A DNA stretch of 64,000 nt from Crambe crambe (taxonomy: Eukaryota > Porifera > Demospongiae > Poecilosclerida > Crambeidae), in contig OZ004592.1 of assembly GCA_963924555.1 (NCBI GenBank), positions 6,138,001 to 6,202,000 of the forward strand, written 5' to 3'. The notes under the pieces are model-generated. The model saw only the letters and a list, made by a program, of their open reading frames with translations, made no database searches and was not told where the DNA came from. Position numbers and translations under genes: made by a program. This document shows positions 55,401-64,000 of the stretch, piece by piece; position 1 is the stretch's first letter, and each line of letters begins with the position of its first letter.

Positions 55401-56600
55401 TGGTGTTTGAAAGCTTCATAGTCTCCACAGCTTAGGAAGAATGAAAATGTCCATCGAATTTGCAAGATTCCAAGTGTTTTTGGAAGAGTTAGTCCTTGTA
55501 GATTGTCTACTGTGTTCCTTGTATGACTAGTGTTGCAAAGATTCTGAAACAAGTATCAGCCATAACATGTTGACTGTTGGGAGAGCCCCACAGCCATGTG
55601 AATGTTCTACAAGTAATGTAAGCGTAATTTCTAAATATCAGTATTATGCCTTACAAGTAGCAAAGCTTCAAGAAATGTAATTGAGCTGAGATATTAATCA
55701 AGACTCCTTTATAGAAACATTGTTACCCATGTATGCAATGTTCTCCCCCTTTCTTTCGTAACGATTTAGAAAAAAGAAAGTTTACTCTGATAAAGAATCT
55801 GTAAAGATCTTGTGTTATATCAAAGATGACGTATGAAAAATCTAGTGTCATGTAAATTTGAACAGCTAGAATGTATGCATGCCATCCCCTACAACCAGGA
55901 AATTTTTTTATGTTTCGGTCAAGAGTCACAGCGTCAATGAATAGTCCGGTTGGTTAAAGAGTGTTTCTAATTCTCCCCTAAAGCCTGCAAGCTACGCTAT
56001 GTAGAAAATGTGAACCAAGTATGATAATATTGCAATGCTGAACTTGAAGATAATGTGAACATATTGTATCAGTGATGCCCACCTGGACACATCCCTAGGT
56101 AGCATTGTTAGCATACATGCATTTCTTTTTCGTCCCAGGGACTCGCTATCTTGCCTTTTTGCCAAGTGCACATGCATCACATGTTGCAATTTTTGCTTCA
56201 AGGTGAAGGTTTTATGCACTATCTGTACTTCATGTGTAAGAAAATGAAACAATACTAATGTAGTATGTTGGTAGTATAATATAATATAATGCGATTGTTA
56301 CTGATGTATGCATATCCCTCCCCCTTCTTTCTGATACTGTATTTATAAGGAAATAGCTGGAGGTGAAAATCTATTTTGTGCTGATAGTTGATCATCTGCT
56401 GTGGTATAACTTGTATTACCAGTGTATGCATATCTTCCCTTCTTTCTGATACCAAGGATGGCTGAATGGAAACAGTTATACAATTTGTGCTGATAATCCA
56501 TCGTCTGCTCTGGTATAGCAGTTATTGTTATTGATGCTTGTATTTTCATGCTGCAAGGGGGAAAAAAAATCTAAGTGGATTTTAGTGTGTGGAGTTTTCT
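49300..56600 (+). ncRNA. Candidate long non-coding RNA locus
   Basis: No reading frame with recognisable homology exists here on either strand, but the sequence is not random. It is preceded by a TATA box and splice donor pointing right. From about 50.85 to 56.43 kb it holds at least 25 copies of TGTATGC, most followed within a few bases by a pyrimidine run (examples ATGCAACCCCTCTTTTTTTC at 51278, and GTATGCATATCCCTC near 56308). Almost all are in the + orientation. Part lies in three tandem units. Exons and ends cannot be assigned from sequence alone. The alternatives are an old satellite-like repeat or a cis-regulatory block. Confidence 0.35.
51250..54640. repeat. Three diverged tandem units of about 1.17 kb
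   Basis: Units begin near 51250, 52416 and 53603. The first and third start CATGATCCCAAT and the second TATGACCCCAAT. All share ordered blocks: CTTCCCAAGA, TATTGGGTCATGGTA, TATCATGACCCAAT, CCGTGGATATTT-like, ACCAAGATGTATGC, a GCTCAA block, CTTTCCCC and GCATGTAAGAAA-like. The copies differ by many substitutions and small indels, so the duplication is old. The third is the most diverged and shorter. Confidence 0.85.
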
Positions 56601-56993
56601 TCTAATGGTATATAATGGTAGCTCAGTGTGTGTGTATAATCAGTTTGTGATACCCAATAATGTAACAGGATTGCAAATATTTGCATTTTTTCCCCATAAC
56701 AGGATAAAGCACAGGTTTTTATGTGGATTTTGTACCTATAAATTATTTTAGGCCAACTTGTATAATAATGGTGTGCCCATCTTTTTTTAATGTAATTTTT
56801 TGGAGAAGGGCCAGGCTATAGGTATCTTCGAAAGATCATGCCCTTAGCCTGGAGGGAGGTGGTGGGCCCTTCTAACAAATATTTTTTAAGTTTATTGCAG
56901 GAATGGAACAATTGTAGTTACGGACATTAAATTTTATTTTTGTTATTTTTGTGAAAGTTATTATGTGGTAATGAGCGTAGAACATTAAACTAC

Positions 56994-57116
56994 CGCGCAT
57001 GCGTAATTAGCCTCTGGCGGGCAAAATTTGGATGAAAGCGTGATATGAGGTTTTACGGGATCGGAAACGCCCAATGAACTGCACAACCGTGGCGCGTTGA
57101 CAGATGCGCACGCGCA
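56994..57116. promoter_or_regulatory. Orphan promoter-like CpG-rich patch with NRF-1 sites
   Basis: CGCGCATGCGTA at 56994-57005 nearly matches, and TGCGCACGCGCA at 57105-57116 fully matches, the NRF-1 consensus YGCGCAYGCGCR. The patch is richer in CpG than its AT-rich surroundings. A possible donor, ACAA|GTAAGC, lies near 57220. No coding gene starts within 1.2 kb on either strand. Confidence 0.45.
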
Positions 57117-58366
57117 TGCAGCATTAATTATATTAATCGTTGTGAAAAGAGATCAATATTCACTCCTTTCAAGGCAGTTAGTGATATTCTGCCCCTACAA
57201 CTCACAGAATAGTACAAGTAAGCTAAGGGGAAGGTATTGAAGAAGTGAAGAGTCAGAGTTGAAGTTGGAGAGTCTGAGGAAGGAAGTTATTAATTATTCA
57301 TAATTTTTTCCTTGTAATTATAACTATGAGTACCTATCATTGCTCATTATACATTAATTTTATGTGATTGATTTGAAAGAAAGGCCAGAATGACTTTTGG
57401 TATTAAAATTAGACATTATTATAGCTAGATAATTTTGCCTCAAAGTTATCCGCCAGTTTCTGCTCAGTTCTCCCTCATCAACATTATTGCAATACTTCCA
57501 GCTTTTGGCTGTTGGGTTTTGACACCATCCACCTCAAGAATTCGGCTCAGTCAGCTGTCCTGTGGACCCTATGGATATTAGGGGGGAAATATAGTAAGCT
57601 TGCCATCTCCATAGGATGACTATTGTATAGAAACGAATGCATCAGTTCCATTTACTGTTCTATCCTTTCCCTGAAATCACACTAATACAGTTGCAATATT
57701 GTTAATCTATTTCTTGGGAGAGGGATTACAGTTTTAACACAATAATATGTCAGCTAATACCATGTAGCTAAAGTTTACATGCCTTTTGATCAGAAAATGG
57801 GCAACAGCAATTGATTCCATCAAGCGTGAGAGGGATTACAGTCCCATTAACCACTACAGTAGTATTTGTAGGAATAAACTTGAAAATCTGAGCTGAAATT
57901 TATTTCATACAGTAAATCTATGCCCTAGTGTATTATAGTATCATTGGCATAAGTCTCACCTCACGGATCTTGTCAGAACAGCAACTTTGACAAAAGTGCT
58001 GTCATTCAGCTGTCGGTTGTTAGTTGCTAACGAGAGCACGTGATCCGTTTCCAATCCCGTAAACCTCTTATATCTATGGGTGCACTGAGCTGCAACCAGT
58101 AACTGCTCTGCTCTTGGAGTACCCTTTAAACCTTTTCCCCCGGGAACTTTCTCTGAATTTATGGAGAGCTACCATTGTAATTTCAGGGAAATTAAAGCAA
58201 AATAGTTTGACATCCTATACCCCACCAATGATGAAACTGAATTGGTGCATTGTACACCCATCTTTAAATAATTTTATTCCAAATTCACAGGATTAACAAA
58301 CAAAAAATAAAGTGATGAGGCCAGATGATTGAAGAATTGAGTGATGTTATAGTACTAGGCTATTAA
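57117..58366. other. Intergenic region, no gene recognised
   Basis: AT-rich sequence between the NRF-1 patch and the 3' end of the Frizzled-CRD gene. It includes ACGTGATCCGTTT near 58038. A 60-codon frame near 58.1-58.3 kb has no recognisable homology. Confidence 0.5.
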
Positions 58367-59479
58367 TCACAGTGAAGTGATGAAAAAGAATAGTTGTGTC
58401 AGTATTGCACTAAAGTGTCCCATACTGGAGAGTGCTGCTGCTGCTGAGGTAACTGAAAAAGGAAGCGTGAAAGATCCAGATGGTAGAGTCCATGTGCTTC
58501 CACTCTGTGCAAGAGGATCCAAGGTGCTTTGAGGTGCAGGGGAAGAAGTGGTTGCTCTCTCTGTTGTAGTGCTGCTACTGGTTCCAATATTTCGCAAGTG
58601 AGCTTGTGGCCACAAAGGACAGGAAGTCTCTCTCAGAGCATATTCTTGATTTGTGTGGCTAAAACTGCATAATAGATAATTGAATAATAGATCATAAAGC
58701 TGGTAGGAAAGACTGAAACACTGTGCATAACATGCAATTTAAAACACTCACCAGTTAACTGCATCATTACAAGATTCATGAGTGTTGATAAACTCCACTC
58801 TTTGTCCATCTGGGGTGCATCTTCCCAGAAATTGGCACTGATAGGATGCCAGCTTCTGTCCACATACACTTTGACTCGATGTGTACAGAAAACTTCTTGT
58901 TGTGTGTTGTTCTGCATACTTTAAGTATTCAAGCATCCATTCAGTCACCAATGTAGTTTCTCCAAGTGAGCATTGTTCAAAGTTAAAATTTTCTGGTAGT
59001 GTATGATTTGAAATAGGTCTGCAACCTCCAACAGATACTGTAGTCTGTGTGAGACCTGTACACATTCCATGAACATGCTCTGCTATTTCAGCTGAGCAAA
59101 CTGATAATACCCTGGAGCAATTTTGGTGATTTATGACAACCTCCATCTCTTGGGAGCCTTCTCTTCTTTGACAACGTGGGAACCTCATCGAGCACATCAG
59201 CTCTTCCACCACAGGTCTGCACGAGTTACTCCGACCTAGATCACTAAGTTTACTGCGAATTTCATCTTCTATAATAGCAGCGAGTCTCGCTATGGAGGTA
59301 GGTACTGTATAATCGATTCCAGTGCACAATTCAGTTGTGGGAATTTCACATGATTCAACTGCTCCTCCATCGAAAGGATTATCTGAAGACGTTAATATTC
59401 TGTGGTTCTGTAGGCTGCCTGGGAGAGCTCTGCAGAGAGAGGCGCCGAGGAGCAAGGAGATAATCAAGCTTGGAGTCAT
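58367..59479 (-). CDS. Secreted, probably GPI-anchored Frizzled-type CRD protein
   Basis: Exons (gene order) 58752-59479 and 58367-58664 join in frame to 341 residues. The signal peptide is MTPSLIISLLLGASLCRA; starting here rather than at an in-frame ATG 36 codons upstream puts the signal at the N-terminus. A Frizzled-like cysteine-rich domain follows (about 40-150): CEIPTTELCTGIDYT, then SCRPVVEELMCSMRFPRC, NCSRVLSVC and HGMC, as in Fz/SFRP Wnt-binding domains. A second Cys-containing part (about 165-265) follows, then a Ser/Thr-rich stalk. The tail is hydrophobic (ILTQLFFFITSL) and ends at the stop without a cytoplasmic part, typical of a GPI signal. There are no seven membrane helices, so it is not a Frizzled receptor. 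A role in Wnt binding is inference. Confidence 0.85.
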
Positions 59480-59596
59480 CTTTAGTAGAATTGTCAACGC
59501 GCATAGGGATGGCCTCAATTTATATATCCCGCGAAGCCCCGCCCACAATGAATGTGTTCTGATCTGTGAAACATTACAATACTTCATTGATCACAC

Positions 59597-59988
59597 TTAG
59601 GCATGGGGCTAAAATGCTCTTTTTTGGCCTATTATTTTATTCCGCAGTGCTCCCCCAGCAGACCCATAGTATTATAGCCTCAACAATAATATCAAAATGT
59701 CATGAATATACTTTTTGAACTGTGGTAGCATTAAAGATGTACAATTTTCATGCTGATCCACAAAAAGGATGCTTTTAAAATAATCTCACTCAGAATGCAC
59801 ACACCAGTACAATTTTGTGCCAAGTCAAGATGCCAGCACTGGACAATCAGATAAAGGCTAGGGAGGAGCGAGGTTATAGTAGCTATATAATGACTGCAGC
59901 CTATTATTAGCCTATTATGCTGGGATTCTAGTGAGGCCCTATTATTCCCATTATTATGCTAGCATAATAACATTAGCCCCATGCCTAA
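59597..59988. mobile_element. Non-autonomous DNA element (MITE-like) with 16-bp TIRs
   Basis: TTAGGCATGGGGCTAA at 59597-59612 and its reverse complement TTAGCCCCATGCCTAA at 59973-59988 bound a 392-bp AT-rich segment without ORF. Both ends are flanked by TCACAC (59591-59596 and 59989-59994), a 6-bp target duplication. Superfamily not assigned. Confidence 0.8.
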
Positions 59989-61605
59989 TCACACTCTTTA
60001 TCCCACTTTGCTGATTGCTGATTGAAGTTAGTGTGGCTACCATTCAGGAGATGTGGCAGATTAATGTACAGAAAAACAACAAAAAAAACAACAAAAACAA
60101 CAAAAACAACAAAAACAACAACAACAAACTAGCTATATGCGTCTATATGGCCAGAATGTTAGATTGGTGCATCATTGGTATTGCTTCCATCTCTGTGGAA
60201 TAGATGACATTCATCAGCTTATAGTTAAATAGCTAACTATTCAGCTCTCATGAATAGAAGGTATTTGGTCTTATCCCCATGCCAGTTTTTTTTAAAAGAC
60301 AAACAAATTATCTTTGATGAGTGTAGCTACTGTTTACCATAATGGCATTTTTTTTGAACATTACTTCACTGGTTTGGCATAAGATGGCCTGGCCCCATAG
60401 GAATTACTTCTAAGCAACTTCACAAATTAATGACGATTGTGCAATAAATAATTACACATTCATGTGCTTGAGGTGATTTTGGAGCTACTGATGGAGGTGA
60501 ATTTGTGATATGAACACCTGCGAAATGAGGCGATTCCTGGAACAGACTTTTTTTTGCCCCTAACATGAATAAAACCCCAACTATGCAAAAAAGAGTATGA
60601 TTTTCAGTAATTAATGTCATTCAATGTTCCACAAAAGACATCTGTGAAATTTGAGCCCAGTAGCTGGCACATAGCCACACATGTATATACTTACATGCAT
60701 TGTTCATTCCCATTCATGAGCATGCCAATCCCCATAACTAGGATTTACGAAAACATTTGAAAGAGGCGGTTGGGGTATGTAAGGGACCATATGATCACTA
60801 ACATCAGAATTCTCTGTGTATCACAATATACTACACTATTTCACTAGATCAATTACAAAATAGTTCTGAGAGCTGTTGTTACATAACCAAAGCAACCATT
60901 TAAGCTATACAATTGAAAGCTGTATGAAAACATGTCCTATTTGTTGCCGAAATTCTCAGATAATTCATAATGAAAAAGTCACAATTTTGCCAAGTAAGTA
61001 CACAATGGCAGAGTTATGTAGTGAACATCAGCTATACTCATCTTACTTAGGGAAGCCACAAGTGGAATAGTGTTTTTATTAGTTCTCAACATATCCTGTG
61101 ACCTTCGTAATTCAAAGTGGCCCTTAAAGGGATTGCTTTGCTGATTGACATTCTTGATTGCCTACATGTAAACACTATTGGATCTTGATTAGGCCTGAAG
61201 AAACAGACCCATGGATTTAATACCATACTTCAAAAACCCACTACACTAGTGCTAGAACAAAAATATTTCAATAGGCACAGGACGAATCAACATAGTGTAC
61301 ATCAGAGAATAATACACAACACAACTCTTATTGAAGTATACCAGTCTACAGAAGTGTGATATAATTATAATCTATATATTTCCCTCAAGAGGGAAGTGAT
61401 GCAATCAAAACGAAGGATGCGATTTGCTGGATTGACGAGCACAAAAATACAGTTATGCAGATGAAACAGAGAGGTATGGCATGGATTGTATAAAATTATA
61501 GAATCAGAGAGAAGCTTGGAAGAAAATCTAGAAGAAGAGATAAAGGATTGACTGTTTTGCTGTTATTATTATACTACTGAGAAAAAGTGACCAAGATATG
61601 AGTTA
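59989..61605. repeat. Intergenic region with an (AAAAC)n-type repeat
   Basis: AT-rich spacer. At 60075-60127 there is an AACAAAAAC repeat. No gene recognised on either strand. It is presumably the 3' flank of the PH-domain gene and the promoter side of the Frizzled-CRD gene. Confidence 0.6.
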
Positions 61606-62499
61606 CTAAACCATGGAAATACGCATGTCATCATCGCTATCATGTGTAGAGTTCACCTCCACTGAATCCGTCACCTGCAGAAATCAAAAATAGCACATCA
61701 CACCAGATCTGAAAGTAATGATGCAGTTCCCCAACAGCTGCCAAGAAAAATAAACACAAAAATAGCTGGAATCTAATGAAGTAAAAAACCATGAAATTTT
61801 ACAATAATTGATTAATGATTGGACACTTGCCACATATGGCATATTAGGGAAGGGATAATTATGATAATAAAATGGTCACAATCACTCCCTAGAAAAGACC
61901 CTCAATATCAGCCATGCCTAAAACTATGCTTTGTACTTATGAACTACCATAAGAATTATAATGCTGTTGGCTTCTTATAGGAATGGCTCCTAATAGAGCA
62001 TACCTGCTGCATGCAGTAAATATTTCATATGGAATTCAGTAATGTTATATAGAAACGCTGCTCAAATTGTGTACAAATTAGTGGTGTGGATCCAGTTCTA
62101 ACAGTCCCTTATTTCATCATGCACTCAATACTAATATTCCCACAAATATTTAATGAGGAGATTAATTAAGTCCACCGGGCACCCACTAAACTCACGACCA
62201 CAAACCACAGCCGCCTACAACAACAACCCAATTAGATCTGACCTAATAACGTTGGTCCATCAAATTTGAGAATTTACCCCATATCAATATATACCATTAC
62301 ACTGCACATAAGAGTGATGGGAATCAACCCCCACCTGTCCATGCTGTTGCAGCGTAGGTTTGACTGTTTGTAACAGGTCATTGAAGACCCTAATCCAGTC
62401 CTCCATGTCCTGGTTGCTATCTACTTGAATGAAGAATGTTCTATTGGGCGTCACCATTTCAAACAAGTGTTCTTTCCCTGGCATTCTGCAGTAAAGGAA

Positions 62500-62588
<89 letters not shown>

Positions 62589-63674
62589 AAATTCATTGCA
62601 AAATAACAACAAAAACAACAACAAGACAAAATGAAAAACAATAACATAAGAATTGGACACTATGTATATGATACAAGACCCCATGCATGTTGGGACAGGT
62701 TTCAATTTCCACAGAAACATAATTATGCATGAAGAAAATCATGTTTCTGTTTAGAAGTGCAATTATGCTCCTTGCAAGAATACAGGGCATGGAATAAAAC
62801 ACTCTATCACTGTCTGGACATGATTGTATAGATTTCGTTCAGACAAAGGCAGAAAGAGACAGGACAAATGAAGTGACTGACTGTTATATGTACATAGTAC
62901 ATACATATTGATTCGAAAACATACTAGATTAATTGTGCATGAGAGAAGAGACTAAAGAATAGGGAAGTGATACTATGCATGTACCCTCCTTTGGAAGAAT
63001 AGGGGAGTGATACTATGCATGTACCCTCCTTTGGAAGAATAGGGGAGTGATACTATGCATGTACCCTCCTTTGGAAGAATAGGGGAGTGATACTATGCAT
63101 GTACCCTTCTTTGGAAGAATAAGGGAGTGATACCACACTTGACACGCACTCCTCCTTTGGAGGTCAAAGTACTCCTGACTAGGCCGAGGTGATGGGGGAG
63201 AGACATGTAACAGGTCTCAAACTGGGGGCACAAAATTGGCCTGCCATGCTTGGCTACACTTGTGGTGGGGGGAGTGTAGAGGCAACTGCTTCTACTAAGA
63301 CCTCAATCATTTTGTTACAGCCTTCACCACAAAAATTGATGCAACTATGGGGGGGGGGGGGGGAGACCACCAGTGTCACCACACAGCAGATGATACATCA
63401 TAATAAAGGACTTCCACTATGGGGCAGCGTGAAAGGACAGGGTGTGCTTCTAGACAGAGAATTAATATGTCCATGTTACTTACTCCTTGCTGCCAGCAGA
63501 CACTGCTGATATCTCTCCAACTGATACAGATTTGATAGGCTCCAGTTCCTACAGTGAAGAACACAGAATAATGCCAAGTGGACTTCACTCTCTTTCAGAA
63601 CTCACTTCGATACTCTTGTAATAGCTGAATGATATTTCCGTCAAGATGAAGAAGCGTCTTTTCCAATTCTTCAT
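61606..63674 (-). CDS. TAPP-like PH-domain protein (PLEKHA1/2-like), 3' part, 5' end outside window
   Basis: Adaptor with a phosphoinositide-binding PH domain. Exons (gene order) 63606-63674, 63484-63548, 62335-62485 and 61606-61674 join in frame to a stop. The visible protein is a PH domain: MKNWKRRFFILTEISFSYYK, ELEPIKSVSVGEI, EHLFEMVTPNRTFFIQVDS and DMEDWIRVFNDLL. The K-x-W-K-R-R-F/Y-F start and NLFE-like core resemble the C-terminal PH domain of TAPP1/2. After a short linker the protein ends DDDMRISMV, where S at -2 and V at the end form a class I PDZ ligand, as TAPP proteins also have. The upstream exons lie beyond 63674 and probably beyond the window. Confidence 0.85.
62503..62586. repeat. 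(GA)n microsatellite before PH-gene exon
   Basis: 84-bp GA tract. On the coding (-) strand it is a (CT)n tract ending about 12 bp before the CTGCAG acceptor of exon 62335-62485. Confidence 0.97.
62957..63140. repeat. 40-bp minisatellite in PH-gene intron
   Basis: Units starting GAATAGGGGAGTGATACTAT (first copy AGGGAAG) at 62957, 62997, 63037, 63077 and a partial copy at 63117. All lie inside the 1-kb intron between exons 62335-62485 and 63484-63548. Confidence 0.95.
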
Positions 63675-64000
63675 CTAAAGAATTTGATAAAGAAATCTTG
63701 GCACCTTATGCTTCAATGCAATAAGAGAGAATTAGAAATTTAAGAGAACAATATTGCATCACTTTGTGCCTCAATATGATAACCAACATAGAATCTAAAT
63801 TTTAAGGTCTCTGCACACAAGCATAAACATAGTCTAGCCACAGCAAAAGACCATCCTGTATATATATTACACATATTCCACTCCCTTTGATACTAGTTTT
63901 ATCATTTTTAATACAATGATTACATTCCCAGGGTCTTGTGATTGAGCTAAGCATATGCTTCATAAGATACTACAAAAGAAATGTTATAACGGAGTAAAAG
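63675..64000. other. Right edge of window, no exon recognised
   Basis: Probably intron of the PH-domain gene upstream (gene sense) of exon 63606-63674. AT-rich, no clear coding exon. Confidence 0.4.

Overview
The window is nuclear DNA of an early-branching animal, most likely a demosponge similar to Amphimedon. The evidence is many small GT-AG introns (often 50-150 bp), very short intergenic gaps, animal-only gene families, and three tandem genes for short-chain (spongin-type) collagens. Microsatellites are abundant. No rRNA, tRNA or CRISPR array was recognised.

Layout, left to right. 0-2.6 kb: 3' part of a copine gene (+). 2.8-11.6 kb: three tandem short-chain collagen genes (+), with an apparently intact hAT DNA transposon between the first and second. 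11.9-14.8 kb: the proteasome ubiquitin receptor PSMD4/Rpn10 (-), head to head (110 bp) with an unusual gene (+, 14.9-18.0 kb). That gene joins the N-terminal DUSP and UBL domains of a USP4/15-type deubiquitinase to a long coiled coil and a TKL-type protein kinase. 18.1-20.9 kb: DUF4140/DUF4139 protein (-). 21.1-26.0 kb: mitochondrial-type glycerol-3-phosphate acyltransferase (+). 26.2-27.4 kb: LHPP phosphatase (-). 27.5-28.4 kb: FKBP-like TPR co-chaperone (+). 28.6-37.1 kb: arsenite methyltransferase AS3MT (-) with a 4-kb intron. 37.4-39.2 kb: MAP-kinase phosphatase (+). 43.4-46.6 kb: sideroflexin-5 (+). 47.4-49.0 kb: SNARE YKT6 (-). 49.0-57 kb: no coding gene, but a TATA promoter pointing right and a strand-biased array of TGTATGC plus polypyrimidine motifs, partly in three 1.17-kb tandem units, which I read as a candidate long non-coding RNA locus. 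58.4-59.5 kb: a secreted, probably GPI-anchored Frizzled-type CRD protein (-). 61.6-63.7 kb: 3' part of a TAPP-like (PLEKHA1/2) PH-domain gene (-).

Genes lie largely in alternating orientation. Promoters are shared in head-to-head pairs: PSMD4/kinase 110 bp, LHPP/FKBP 110 bp, DUF4139/GPAT 177 bp and AS3MT/phosphatase about 300 bp. The 3' ends converge within 130-200 bp in three pairs. For most genes the exon sets given were joined by eye from splice sites and keep the reading frame throughout, which strongly supports them. The exceptions are the GPAT N-terminus and the two genes cut by the window edges.

The most notable items are the deubiquitinase-domain/kinase fusion with a symmetric cassette exon inside its DUSP domain, the candidate lncRNA motif array, a 53-bp near-perfect hairpin in an intron, and long (CT)n or C tracts placed directly at 3' splice sites.
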